Of a stretch of DNA of 52,575 bases, positions 43,417 to 52,123 are shown piece after piece. How positions within the stretch are numbered: the first letter of the stretch is position 1; each line of letters opens with the position of its first letter. A program made the translations under genes and the position numbers. Where the stretch lies: positions 1-52,575 of the forward strand of contig JAHKLP010000077.1 of the NCBI GenBank assembly GCA_020855015.1. Direction: 5' to 3'. Under the pieces are notes generated by a model, which was not told the DNA's origin, ran no database searches, and saw nothing but the letters and a program-made list of their open reading frames with translations. Source of the DNA: Methanobacterium sp. (GTDB lineage: Archaea; Methanobacteriota; Methanobacteria; Methanobacteriales; Methanobacteriaceae).

Positions 43417-44085
43417 TTAAGTCTGGACTTGTCCGTCCAGAACCTCAATTGTTCGTTCAGCCATGGCAGCCACATTCATATCATGAGTTACCATGATCAG
43501 GGTTACATTCTCCTTTTCATGAAGTTCTTTCAGACGTTCTAAGACCATCTTCCCATTTTTAGAATCTAATGAACCTGTAGGCTCGTCTGCAAGGATTATA
43601 GATGGATTATTCGCCAGAGCGCGTGCAATGGCAACTCTCTGCCTTTCACCACCTGAAAGTTCAGTAGGTTTTCTTTCAGCTTTGTCCTCCAGTTTTACAT
43701 ACTTAAGGAGTTTCATGGCCCTCTTACTCATATGGCTGCTTTTATACCCGTTTCCGTACATTGGTATAATCACGTTCTCCAGAACTGAAAGGTTGGGTAT
43801 TAGATTGTGTAATTGGAAGATGAAGCCAATCTTTTTAGAACGGAAATCGCTTAGATCTTTTTTAAGCATTAGATCATTACCGGCAACAGTTATCAGACCG
43901 TCATCAGCAGTGTCCAAAGCACCGATCATGTTCAAAAGGGTGGACTTTCCAGATCCAGATGGTCCTATTATGGATACAAATTCTCCTTTCCGGATTTGAA
44001 TGTCAATACCATTTAAGGCTTTTATCTTCCCTTTATCATATCCCTTTTTTAGATTAGTAATTTCCACAATGTTTCCATTATTCAT
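43417..44085 (-). CDS. MacB/LolD-type ABC transporter ATP-binding protein (system 1)
   Basis: This 222-residue ATPase is a paralogue of the one at 41668-42339. It has Walker A GPSGSGKST, signature LSGGERQRVAIARAL, Walker B IILADEPTGSLD and IMVTHDM. It overlaps the upstream permease gene by eight bases, the same overlap as in the second pair. It supplies energy to the system 1 permease. Confidence 0.93.
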   Translation of the reverse strand: MNNGNIVEITNLKKGYDKGKIKALNGIDIQIRKGEFVSIIGPSGSGKSTLLNMIGALDTADDGLITVAGNDLMLKKDLSDFRSKKIGFIFQLHNLIPNLSVLENVIIPMYGNGYKSSHMSKRAMKLLKYVKLEDKAERKPTELSGGERQRVAIARALANNPSIILADEPTGSLDSKNGKMVLERLKELHEKENVTLIMVTHDMNVAAMAERTIEVLDGQVQT

Positions 44086-45190
44086 AGCGCAACGCCTCCG
44101 TTGGGGGTAGTCTACTAGCTCTTATGGCAGGATACAATCCTCCAATTAGACCCACAATTACGGCGATCCCCAGGGCCCTCAAAGCCAAGGCAGGAGTGAA
44201 GACCAAGTCTAGAGGAGTTTCAAACAAATTTATAATGACTTCAATTCCAACAACTCCCAGAACGATTCCCACCATTCCTGCAAGTAATGTTAATACAACG
44301 GATTCCCCCAATATCATTGCCAAAATCCTTCTACTTTTCCATCCAACTGCTCTAAATACACCAATCTCTCTGGTTCGTTCGAATACAGACATTATCATAG
44401 TGTTAATAATTCCTATTCCCCCAATGATAATTGCCAGAAGGGATATGGCCATTGATGCGGTTTCCACCATCTGTAAACTATCATCCGCTTTTTGGAAATC
44501 TTCAAGTGATGCTATAGTGGTCAATTCTCCAGGGTAAGCTTTTTCAACTGATTTCGAGACTGTTTTTAAATCTGCTCCCTTGTTGATCTTCACATAGATC
44601 ATGTCCACTTTACCTTCATTTTCATCCATGGACTGGAGTTTTTCAAGGGACAATGCACCTATAGAATCCAGTTCCTTATTTCCAACTTCAAATATTCCAG
44701 TTACAACGTATTGATTGCCGTTGAAAGTTACTGTATCTCCAACTTTCTTTTTCAGCTTCTCTGCAGCCAGTTTTCCCAGTATTAATTCGTTCTTGTCATC
44801 TGCATATGCATTGCCTTGTATCATTCTGGCACCCAACATGTTCAGATCCTTGGATTTGATTCCAGCAAATCCCAACTGGTTGCCATCTACCATTCTACTG
44901 CTAGTATACACGCCTGCTGCCTGTTTAACACCATTTATTTTACTGATTTCATCGATCCTTTTATCTTTAATGCTGTAAGAACCTGATGCGGATTCTGAAG
45001 TGGTGTTTTTCATAACCACAAAATCAGCTCCGCCAGTCATCAATTGCTCTTCAACACTTGCTTTAAGCCCTTCAGTTACCATGCCCAGAGCCACAATAGT
45101 AGCGATTCCAATAGCAATCCCAATTACTGCTAAAGCCAATCTTGCTTTGTTTCTGAAAGGATTTTTGGCTATAAGTTTTGTAAATGACAT
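44078..45190 (-). CDS. FtsX/MacB-type ABC permease (system 1)
   Basis: This 370-residue permease starts at the ATG 45190 (MSFTKLIAKNPFRNKARLAL), with AGGTGAT as ribosome binding site; the GTG nine bases earlier is part of that site. It shows one N-terminal helix, a long outer domain, then three helices with MSVFERTREIGVFRAVGWKS and the end IRASRLPPTEALRYE. It is the first gene of the four-gene ABC operon. A TATA-like TTTATAATG lies near 45285-45293 on the minus strand. Confidence 0.92.
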   Translation of the reverse strand: MSFTKLIAKNPFRNKARLALAVIGIAIGIATIVALGMVTEGLKASVEEQLMTGGADFVVMKNTTSESASGSYSIKDKRIDEISKINGVKQAAGVYTSSRMVDGNQLGFAGIKSKDLNMLGARMIQGNAYADDKNELILGKLAAEKLKKKVGDTVTFNGNQYVVTGIFEVGNKELDSIGALSLEKLQSMDENEGKVDMIYVKINKGADLKTVSKSVEKAYPGELTTIASLEDFQKADDSLQMVETASMAISLLAIIIGGIGIINTMIMSVFERTREIGVFRAVGWKSRRILAMILGESVVLTLLAGMVGIVLGVVGIEVIINLFETPLDLVFTPALALRALGIAVIVGLIGGLYPAIRASRLPPTEALRYE

Positions 45191-45806
45191 GTAAATCACC
45201 TAATTTCATTCAAACTAATTTAAACTATCAAAAAGTCATATTTAGTAAATTATTATCAAAATCCGTCTAAAAATATTCTTTTTACATTATAAAGCATTTA
45301 AATAATTTTATCAAATTAATAATTCTTCAAACCAGGATTTCCCTCAAGGAAGGATTACATAGGCGGTATAAGCGAAACACAATCCTTTATTATACGAAAC
45401 CCTTCCTTTCATTGGGAGATCGTGACTTTTGATCCCTTTTTTATTTCATTACTCTCGAGATTACCTCCTTTTCAGTAATTCATGTTTTTTGTAATCAGAT
45501 GTTAGATTAAACCCTTAAAAATAGTTTTTTCCAAAATTTCCCCATAATTTCCCCATTTTTTATTCCAATTATCTCTTATTTCCCCACAAATTACACCCAA
45601 ATTCACCCAAAATTGGAAAATATCAAGTCCAGAAGAAAAAAGAATACCGTTTAAAAAAATATTTAAAGGGTATTTTGTAATATCCAAAACAATAATTAAT
45701 TTGATACAATTATTGGCTGATATCGATAAAGTAAGGGTTCTAATCAAAAAATAGAAACTATCCAATTTTTTAAATATATTTTAATAAATAGAAAAATAAA
45801 TAAAAA
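45191..45806. other. Intergenic region with ABC promoter, structured segment and G-tract repeats
   Basis: These 616 bases hold no convincing gene. From the left there is the ABC operon promoter, then a segment with several inverted repeats (see the candidate RNA at 45325-45443), then 45530-45620, where TTTCCCC-like runs recur (on the minus strand repeated GGGGAAAT). A reading of 87 codons on the minus strand (45502-45765) exists but is made partly of those repeats and is not supported. Confidence 0.5.
45325..45443 (+). ncRNA. Candidate structured RNA
   Basis: AAGGAAGG (45346-45353) pairs with CCTTCCTT (45401-45408), while the overlapping AAGGATT (45350-45356) can instead pair with AATCCTT (45381-45387). 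After these, GGGAGATC...GATCCC is followed by six T, like a terminator. A TATA-like ATTTAAATA (45296-45304) would start a plus-strand transcript near 45327. There is no coding frame. This is a hypothesis from structure only. Confidence 0.25.
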
Positions 45807-46154
45807 TTAGTGAATCAATTCTAGAGGTACATTATTTGGCATTTCATTATCAATATAATATATTTCAGCATCAGAACGTCGGAATTCTAACCAGATCTGC
45901 AGGAAAGTGTTGAAGTTTGCTTCCATTTTATCTGAAAGGAAATACAATGCACCGTATCCCCTACCTGTTGATGTGATTATATCCTTTTCCTCTAAAATTT
46001 CAATATGATATTTGATTGTTTTATAATTTAGAGAAAGTATTTCTGCTAGTTGATTGGCATTGTAAGGTCTTCTTTTTAAAACATCTATAATTCTAGCACG
46101 ATTTATTCCGCCTTTAGTGCCAGCCAACAATTCCCAAAGAATTTTTTTCACCAT
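45807..46154 (-). CDS. Winged-helix (ArsR-like) transcriptional regulator
   Basis: This protein is 115 residues from the ATG at 46154 (MVKKILWELLAG), which has GGGGG as ribosome binding site; the longer reading begins inside that site. The helix-turn-helix is NANQLAEILSLNYKTIKYHIEILEEKDII (about residues 33-61), then a wing with RGYGALYFLS. The C-terminal 40 residues are acidic. It is 30 bases downstream of the DUF1700 gene and probably in the padR operon. Confidence 0.83.
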   Translation of the reverse strand: MVKKILWELLAGTKGGINRARIIDVLKRRPYNANQLAEILSLNYKTIKYHIEILEEKDIITSTGRGYGALYFLSDKMEANFNTFLQIWLEFRRSDAEIYYIDNEMPNNVPLELIH

Positions 46155-46184
46155 AAAGACCCCCAAATATTATTTCTAAAATCG

Positions 46185-46778
46185 TTATCTACGCCCTTTA
46201 ATAATCTCTAGATTCATTTTCAAGTATTTGATTGCTAATCCATAGAAACATCGAGTAACATAATACATTCCAGCTAATAAAGCCAAACCTAATATGGTTA
46301 AACCAATACCAACGATTACTCCTCCTAAAATGTTCAACAACCCATCACCTATTACTATATTAAAATTGTACTGAGGCAGAAGAGGCTGTAGGAAAGAAGC
46401 CAGAGTTATATAAATGCCACTGAAAACCATTGCTCCGCCAAATACAAACAGTGTTAATAAAATTGCAACCAAAATCATGGCAGGTACTGCAACAAATATA
46501 AGATTGAAAATTCCAAGTCCTGTGGCAGCCAGTACTGCTTCAAACATGCTCCCAGCAGATTGTTTATCTTCAGCCCTTTTAACCATATATTCCGCTTTAA
46601 TTTGTTTTGCAAGTGTTTTGGGATTCCCTAAGGCTTCTGATATTTCTTCCTCAGTTCTACCCTTTTCCAGGCCAATCATGAAATGTTCTTCATAATCTGA
46701 AATTATGTCTTGTTTTTCCTCCTTTGGCAGTTTTCTAAGGAGTTTAGTGAGTTTTCCGATATATTCATCCTTCTTCAT
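46185..46778 (-). CDS. DUF1700/HAAS-domain membrane protein
   Basis: This protein is 197 residues from the ATG at 46778 (MKKDEYIGKLTKLLRKLP), preceded by GGGGGAT. The N-terminal 75 residues are the HAAS helical domain (LPKEEKQDIISDYEEHF and ISEALGNPKTLAKQIKAEY). Three or four membrane helices follow. Such proteins usually lie next to a PadR regulator and are thought to act in its signalling. It overlaps the padR gene by 14 bases, so the two are coupled. Confidence 0.86.
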   Translation of the reverse strand: MKKDEYIGKLTKLLRKLPKEEKQDIISDYEEHFMIGLEKGRTEEEISEALGNPKTLAKQIKAEYMVKRAEDKQSAGSMFEAVLAATGLGIFNLIFVAVPAMILVAILLTLFVFGGAMVFSGIYITLASFLQPLLPQYNFNIVIGDGLLNILGGVIVGIGLTILGLALLAGMYYVTRCFYGLAIKYLKMNLEIIKGRR

Positions 46779-47118
46779 CCTTAATATCCCCCAAATTATC
46801 ATCCGTCATTTTATCATGAACTAGGTTATTGACACCATTAGAGAATTCAAACCATTCTGCAACCAATTCAGCCTTTTTTTCTTTTCCAGAGTCAGTTATC
46901 TTGTAATATTTCCTTGGTGGGCCATCTTGGGATTCTTTTAAGTATGAACTTACCATTTTTTCCTTTTTTAATCTCTTTAAAAGAGGATAAATGGTGCCTT
47001 CGGAGATTGAAATGCTCTTTGAGATTTCATCGACCATTTCATAACCATAACAGTCTTTTTTATCAAGAAGAACTAAAACAAGCAGTTTTAGCACCCCTTT
47101 TTTAAATTGTGCATTCAT
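46765..47118 (-). CDS. PadR-family transcriptional regulator
   Basis: This protein is 117 residues from the ATG at 47118 (MNAQFKKGVLKLLVLVLL); the GTG nine bases earlier is within the ribosome binding site GTGATC. The PadR winged helix is plain: YGYEMVDEISKSISISEGTIYPLLKRLKKE, then PPRKYYKITDSGK. The C-terminal 30 residues are acidic. It heads the padR-DUF1700-HTH operon. Repeats between its TATA box and start codon suggest it represses itself. Confidence 0.9.
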   Translation of the reverse strand: MNAQFKKGVLKLLVLVLLDKKDCYGYEMVDEISKSISISEGTIYPLLKRLKKEKMVSSYLKESQDGPPRKYYKITDSGKEKKAELVAEWFEFSNGVNNLVHDKMTDDNLGDIKDEEG

Positions 47119-47134
47119 GATGATCACTGCATCT

Positions 47135-47172
<38 letters not shown>

Positions 47173-47374
47173 ATGGACCCTAATTCATCAATCAATTTTG
47201 AAAATTAAAAGTGCCCAAATGAATAAAAAAGACAAAACAAACCCATAAAAAAATTTTTATAACCCAATATAGCCATATACCCTAAATAATAAGAATAAAA
47301 AACTAAAATTGCAATATAATAAAAAAAAAAAGCGTGTTAAATGAGATTTGGATCAATAAATATTGATTAACATT

Positions 47375-48100
47375 TCATCCTCGATTCAAATAATCCAATG
47401 TGGGTGCCTTAGATTTAACAAGAACTTCTGAATTCTCCTTAATTACGTATTCACTAAGACCTATCTTCGATTCAGGGTTGTCCCAGTGATATGTGTATCC
47501 TAATCTTGTCCAGGGGAATCGATTTGCAAAATAGGAATCTATGGTGTTGTTTAGGAACCATTCTTTATACGTCAAATCGGTGCTAGGTGGGAAATTCAAC
47601 TGGCTAACAGTGTCGTTTATTTCATTATCAGCCGAAGGTCGGAATAAATCACCAGGTTTAACCCATAATTCCACGAAATATGAGTTATTTGTATCTGGTG
47701 GCATGCCTAAAAGCTGGGCAGTTTGTAGTTTTAGGTCTTCATTAGTTGTTGGATGACTGGTAAAGTAATTCTTCAATTCAGGATAGACCGTAACCCAAGT
47801 ATCACCCCATGAAGTTCTGACAGTTTCTCCCACTGGATAACTGGAAGGATACTTTGTCCATGTAACCATTAACACTCTTTTTTCCTCATCTTCACCCTGC
47901 CAGGATAAATTATTATTGGATTCATCAATGGGGGTAAGATTTTTATCAATATCCCCCTCATCAAGAAGCATTGAATCGAATACAGCGATTTCATAGGAAA
48001 ATTCATTACTTGAACACTGATTATTTAAGCATGAACTCGATGTAAATACCAAAAAAACTGCTATTAACACCGCTCCCAGAATATAGAATTTATTTTCCAA
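47375..48100 (-). CDS. Putative lipoprotein of unknown function
   Basis: This 241-residue protein has an N-terminal hydrophobic segment (6-20) ending TSSSC (C24), consistent with a lipobox. The mature part has many Trp, Tyr and Asn residues (WTKYPSSYPVGETVRTSWGD, RFPWTRLGYTYHWDNPESK). No family is recognised; it is probably a surface protein. It stands alone between the padR operon and two methyltransferases. Confidence 0.65.
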   Translation of the reverse strand: MENKFYILGAVLIAVFLVFTSSSCLNNQCSSNEFSYEIAVFDSMLLDEGDIDKNLTPIDESNNNLSWQGEDEEKRVLMVTWTKYPSSYPVGETVRTSWGDTWVTVYPELKNYFTSHPTTNEDLKLQTAQLLGMPPDTNNSYFVELWVKPGDLFRPSADNEINDTVSQLNFPPSTDLTYKEWFLNNTIDSYFANRFPWTRLGYTYHWDNPESKIGLSEYVIKENSEVLVKSKAPTLDYLNRG

Positions 48101-48156
48101 AATATTCCCCCAAATCTCTATGTAAATTCTATTATTAATAGATTGATGTTATAAGT

Positions 48157-48912
48157 TCAATGTTCAGCTATAACCAGCATTTCATAATCTTCAGTTGTTA
48201 ATTCATCATCTCTACTAAATTCACCTAATTTACATCCGTAAATATCAATTTTGTTGAAATTAAGGGATTTAAGAAGCCATGTAATTTCTGATGGAACATA
48301 ATACCTCTCTTCACATTCTAAAACTCTCTTATTACCCTCATTATCAAGTACTTCGTGGGTTGATCTATCTCTAAAAGTCATAAAGTCGAATTTATATTCA
48401 CCACTAACCTTTTCTATGCTATTGGAATTAATAAAATCTTTAACATTATTGTAAAGAGGGAATAACCCATTTAAAGCTGTGAATATAAATTTACCCTTTT
48501 TATTCAGTGATCGGGCTGCACTTTCCAAAATCTGGAAATTCATCTCATCAGTTTCCATCAAACAAAAGGCACCTTCACAGATCATAATCACCAGATCAAA
48601 CTGATTTTCAAATGGTAGGTTTCTGGCATCAGCTATTTCAAAATTCACTTCCACTTCAGCAATTTCTGCCTTCTCTCTTGCTTTATTAATCATTGACTCA
48701 GATAGATCTATACCTGTTACTGAATAGCCCCTTCTCGCAAGTTCAATGGCATGACGACCAGTTCCACACCCTATATCCAGTATTCTAACATCTTTCTGAT
48801 AATTTATTTCCTTTTCAATGAAAGCAACTTCGCCCTCTGTTCCCCGGGTGAAATCTTCCTTATCGTATTCGTTTGCGTAGTTGACGAACATTTCCTGGTA
48901 CCATTTTTTCAT
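48157..48912 (-). CDS. Class I SAM-dependent methyltransferase (tandem copy 2)
   Basis: This protein is 251 residues from the ATG at 48912 (MKKWYQEMFVNYANEY), which has AGGGGGAT upstream. SAM motif 1 is RILDIGCGTGRHAIELAR, motif 2 VTGIDLSESMI and motif 4 FDLVIMICEGAFCLMETDEM. It is a clear paralogue of the next gene upstream, with most motifs identical. The substrate is unknown. Confidence 0.87.
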   Translation of the reverse strand: MKKWYQEMFVNYANEYDKEDFTRGTEGEVAFIEKEINYQKDVRILDIGCGTGRHAIELARRGYSVTGIDLSESMINKAREKAEIAEVEVNFEIADARNLPFENQFDLVIMICEGAFCLMETDEMNFQILESAARSLNKKGKFIFTALNGLFPLYNNVKDFINSNSIEKVSGEYKFDFMTFRDRSTHEVLDNEGNKRVLECEERYYVPSEITWLLKSLNFNKIDIYGCKLGEFSRDDELTTEDYEMLVIAEH

Positions 48913-48989
48913 TGAAAATCCCCCTACTCTCAATATTTTATATGTCTAATGCTCCTGGTCCACAATGCCAGAATTTCCTAACATGATTT

Positions 48990-49745
48990 CTAATATTCTG
49001 CAATTACCATCATTTCATAGCTTTCAGTAGTTAATGGATCATCCCTGCTGAATGCACCAATTTCACATCCATAAATACCAATTTGATTAAATCCAAGAGA
49101 TTTTAGAAGCCATGTGATTTCGGATGGAACGTAATATCGTTCATTACAGTTTAAATTCATTGTATTTCCATCATCACCTTCAATTTCCAACTGATATTTG
49201 TCCCGGAAGGTCAAAAGGTCAAAAGTGTTTTCAATATTTTTCTGAGATTCAGAATTGGCATTTATGAAATCTTTGACTGAATGGAATAAAGGAAACAGGC
49301 CATTAAGGGTAGTGAAGATTAATTTACCCTTTTTATCCAGTGATCGAGCTGCGCTTTCCAATATCTGGAAGTTCATCTCGTCAGTTTCCATTAAGGGGAA
49401 GCCACCCTCACAAAGCATAATAACCAGGTCAAATTCTCCCTCGAAGGGGAGATTTCTGGCATCAGCCTGCCTGAAATCTATCTCAACTCCCGCATTACTA
49501 GCATTTTCTTGAGCTTTTTTAAGCATGTTCTCGGATAGATCAACGCCAGTTACCCGATAGCCTCTTTTAGTGAGTTCAATTGCATGACGGCCAGTTCCAC
49601 AGCCGACATCAAGTATTTTACAGTTTTTATCGTTATTTATTTCTTTTTCTATGAAATCAACTTCTCCGATTGTTCCCTGGGTAAATGATTCATCTTCGTA
49701 TTTATCTGCGAAATTGCTGAACAGTTCTTCGTACCATTGATTCAT
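48990..49745 (-). CDS. Class I SAM-dependent methyltransferase (tandem copy 1)
   Basis: This 251-residue protein begins MNQWYEELFSNFADKY with AAGGAGAA upstream. It contains KILDVGCGTGRHAIELTK, VTGVDLSENML and FDLVIMLCEGGFPLMETDEM. It matches copy 2 along its whole length, including the end SLGFNQIGIYGCEIGAFSRD. The 77-base gap and same direction indicate a tandem duplication, perhaps in one transcript. Confidence 0.88.
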   Translation of the reverse strand: MNQWYEELFSNFADKYEDESFTQGTIGEVDFIEKEINNDKNCKILDVGCGTGRHAIELTKRGYRVTGVDLSENMLKKAQENASNAGVEIDFRQADARNLPFEGEFDLVIMLCEGGFPLMETDEMNFQILESAARSLDKKGKLIFTTLNGLFPLFHSVKDFINANSESQKNIENTFDLLTFRDKYQLEIEGDDGNTMNLNCNERYYVPSEITWLLKSLGFNQIGIYGCEIGAFSRDDPLTTESYEMMVIAEY

Positions 49746-50371
49746 TGTAAAAATTCTCCTTATTTTTTAAATGTGCTTAAGTAAGTTTTAATAATTATAA
49801 TAGTTTTTTCAAGATTAAATCCTATAATAATGTACTTGGTTTGGTTTATCAGGGTAGTAATTTATTCATAACCTATAAATCATTATTAAGTTTATTTTTT
49901 CGTAATGATTATATCATGAAGATTAAAATGGTTGATTACCTTAAAAATTTAATTTATTCTTATGATACTCCCCTAAAATCAAATCATTACATGATTATTT
50001 AGAGATTAATTAACCAATCGCTTCAAATAATGAGGTACCGTCAATTAAATATTTTCCATTATATGTCGGCATTACCCTTGGCAGCCCCATAATAACTGCT
50101 TACCATGAAAGTCTTTTATCCATTCCTATTTCTGAAGGATTTATGCCTGTTTAGTGGGTTCAAAAGTAGTTTTAACATGCTTAACAGGAAAATCATGTGA
50201 TTTTTAACTGACAATCCGTATATTTACTAATAAGGATTATAGGGATAATCCTCATATTCGCACTTTACTTTATTCAACTGGTATAAAACTGCTAATGATT
50301 GATTGATCTAACATGACCAAATAAACTTATTTTATCATTAAAATAAAATAATACTTATTAGGAGATGAAAA
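49746..50371. other. Intergenic region with a gene remnant
   Basis: These 626 bases lie between divergent genes. Apart from AT-rich promoter sequence there is a minus-strand fragment (50010-50099) resembling part of a patatin-like protein. The ribosome binding site of the next gene, AGGAGATG, is at its right end. I see no other gene. Confidence 0.45.
50010..50099 (-). pseudogene. Possible patatin-like phospholipase remnant
   Basis: An open stretch of 29 codons flanked by stops reads AVIMGLPRVMPTYNGKYLID then GTSLFEAIG. The pattern A-x-x-x-x-x-P-x-x-x-P-x-x-x-x-G-x-Y-L-I-D-G is what patatin-like phospholipases show around their catalytic Asp. It is too short to function and no continuation is seen. 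Confidence 0.3.
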
Positions 50372-51388
50372 ATGGCTGATTGGATCTCGAAATTTAAATA
50401 TTATCCCATAAAGCCACTTATGGATTCACAGAACCTTGCCATCATTTATTTCACCAAAAGAGATTTATTAGACACAACGACTGAATCCATTGATTGTGTT
50501 TGGGATTTGCCCGAAGTTCAGAAAATGCTTAAAAACCAGCTTGATGATGGTTCATGGCCTTCCAAAGGTAAAAAAGATGAAAATTCAGGGGTCAAATACT
50601 CTTTAATTGAAACTTGGAAACATTTAAGGTTTTTAATCCAGCAATATGAAATGAATAATACTCATCCTGCTATTAAGAAAGCTGCGGAGTTTATTTTCTC
50701 GTATCAGACAGATGAAGGAGATATTAGGGGAATTTTAGCAAATCAGTACGCTCCTTATTATAATGGGGCAATCATGTACCTTTTGATTAAAGCAGGTTAT
50801 TATAATGACCCACGTATAGAAAAAGGATTCAACTGGCTGTTGAAAATGAGGCAGGATGATGGGGGTTGGGTTATTGGCAGTCCAGGCATGATTGGCCTTT
50901 CAAATATTACCCTGTCTGAAAGGAATGATCTAGTAACTAACAAATCCATGGAAACAGTAAATGCATTTGATAAATTCAAACCTTTTTCTGCTGCAGGCAC
51001 TGGGATGGTTCTGAGGGCGTTTGCTGTTCATCCCACTTACAAAAAGTCTGAAGAAGCTTTAGCTGCAGCCAGACTTTTAAAATCCAAATTCTTCAAAAAA
51101 GATAACTGGACCTCTTACCAGCACCCTGATAACTGGCTTAGATTCCAGTATCCTTTCTGGTGGACCAACCTGATCTCTGCACTAGACACTCTTTCTCTTA
51201 TGGGTTTTTCCAGAGCTGATAAGGATATTGAACATGCTTTAGGATGGCTCATTGAACATCAAGAACCTGATGGGTTGTGGAAAATATCTTATTCAAAAAT
51301 TCATAAGGTTCCTGATGATAATAGAACCTTCGAAAGCAGATTATGGATTACTTTAGCAATTTGCAGACTTTTCAGTAGATTTTATTGA
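50372..51388 (+). CDS. Terpenoid cyclase/prenyltransferase-fold repeat protein
   Basis: This 338-residue protein is built of alpha-barrel repeats with QW-type motifs: QLDDGSW (56-62), QTDEGD (112-117), QDDGGW (161-166) and QEPDGLW (297-303). Squalene-hopene cyclases have similar repeats and about 630 residues; here the catalytic DxDD motif is missing and only one barrel is present, so it is unlikely to be a cyclase of that type. Asp and Trp-rich pockets could still bind a prenyl chain. The ribosome binding site AGGAGATG is good. It lies just upstream of a PadR regulator gene on the same strand. Confidence 0.72.
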   Translation: MADWISKFKYYPIKPLMDSQNLAIIYFTKRDLLDTTTESIDCVWDLPEVQKMLKNQLDDGSWPSKGKKDENSGVKYSLIETWKHLRFLIQQYEMNNTHPAIKKAAEFIFSYQTDEGDIRGILANQYAPYYNGAIMYLLIKAGYYNDPRIEKGFNWLLKMRQDDGGWVIGSPGMIGLSNITLSERNDLVTNKSMETVNAFDKFKPFSAAGTGMVLRAFAVHPTYKKSEEALAAARLLKSKFFKKDNWTSYQHPDNWLRFQYPFWWTNLISALDTLSLMGFSRADKDIEHALGWLIEHQEPDGLWKISYSKIHKVPDDNRTFESRLWITLAICRLFSRFY

Positions 51389-51411
51389 TTAATTGGGAAG
51401 ATCTATTTTTA

Positions 51412-51459
51412 ATACTACTCAAATACTACATATATATAGTAGTATAGTTGAGTAGTAAT
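51412..51459 (+). promoter_or_regulatory. Large palindrome over the TATA box of the leaderless padR gene
   Basis: TACTAC occurs at 51413-51418 and 51424-51429, and its complement GTAGTA at 51439-51444 and 51452-51457, around a central TATA box ATATATATA (51430-51438). The outer arms TACTACTCAA and TTGAGTAGTA also pair. The TATA box is about 26 bases before the ATG, so the message should be leaderless. This is a likely binding site for the PadR protein itself. Confidence 0.6.
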
Positions 51460-52032
51460 ATGAAATCACTTTCTAAGGTAAGTACATTAATACTAGGAAT
51501 CATTGCAGAGAAACCAGTAAATCCTTATGAAATAACCAAACTACTTGAAAGAATACAGGTTAAGGATTGGTTTTCTGTTGCATCATCATCTGTTTACGTA
51601 ACAATAAAAAAACTAGATAAACAAGGCCATATATCGGGAAAAAATATAAAAGAAGGGAATATGCCCGAGAAAACTGTATATACAGTGACTAAAAAAGGTA
51701 AAAAAGCCCTTTCTTACACAATCACTGAATTCTTGCTTAATGAATTAGATCCAGTTAAGTTCAATATTGCTTGTGTAATGATATGTCATCTGGAAAAAGA
51801 TTATGCCATGAATGTGCTGAAAAGAAGACTTTTGTTCCTGAATGGGTATGAAAACGGAATAAAAGAACATTACAGCTATGAAAAAGATGAACATCTAATT
51901 CCTTACCCTGGTCTTACCATAATCAGGAATAACATCTATCTCGTGGAAGCTGAAATCAGGATAACGGAAGAATTGATAAAAGAAGTAAAAAGGGATAATT
52001 TATGGAATCATTTCATAACCAGAGACCTTTAA
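51460..52032 (+). CDS. PadR-family transcriptional regulator
   Basis: This protein is 190 residues from the ATG at 51460 (MKSLSKVSTLILGIIAEKPV). An in-frame TTG 12 bases earlier lies inside the promoter palindrome. The N-terminal PadR winged helix has NPYEITKLLERIQVKDWFSV and SSSVYVTIKKLDKQGHI; a C-terminal helical domain (about 95-190) is of the Vir/PadR type used for dimers. No ribosome binding site is seen. It may control the terpenoid-fold gene upstream or the methyltransferase downstream. Confidence 0.88.
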   Translation: MKSLSKVSTLILGIIAEKPVNPYEITKLLERIQVKDWFSVASSSVYVTIKKLDKQGHISGKNIKEGNMPEKTVYTVTKKGKKALSYTITEFLLNELDPVKFNIACVMICHLEKDYAMNVLKRRLLFLNGYENGIKEHYSYEKDEHLIPYPGLTIIRNNIYLVEAEIRITEELIKEVKRDNLWNHFITRDL

Positions 52033-52123
52033 ATAGTTTAATATTACTTAAACTGCTATTATGTTGTTAAAAATTCTAATAATTCATGAATTGTCCGATA
52101 AATAAAAAGAAGGAGTGTTAAAC

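Noticed and set aside
45502..45765. An 87-codon minus-strand reading in the gap between the HTH gene and the ABC operon
   Set aside because: No ribosome binding site, low-complexity hydrophobic start, and the C-terminal part is made by the G-tract repeats. No family resemblance.
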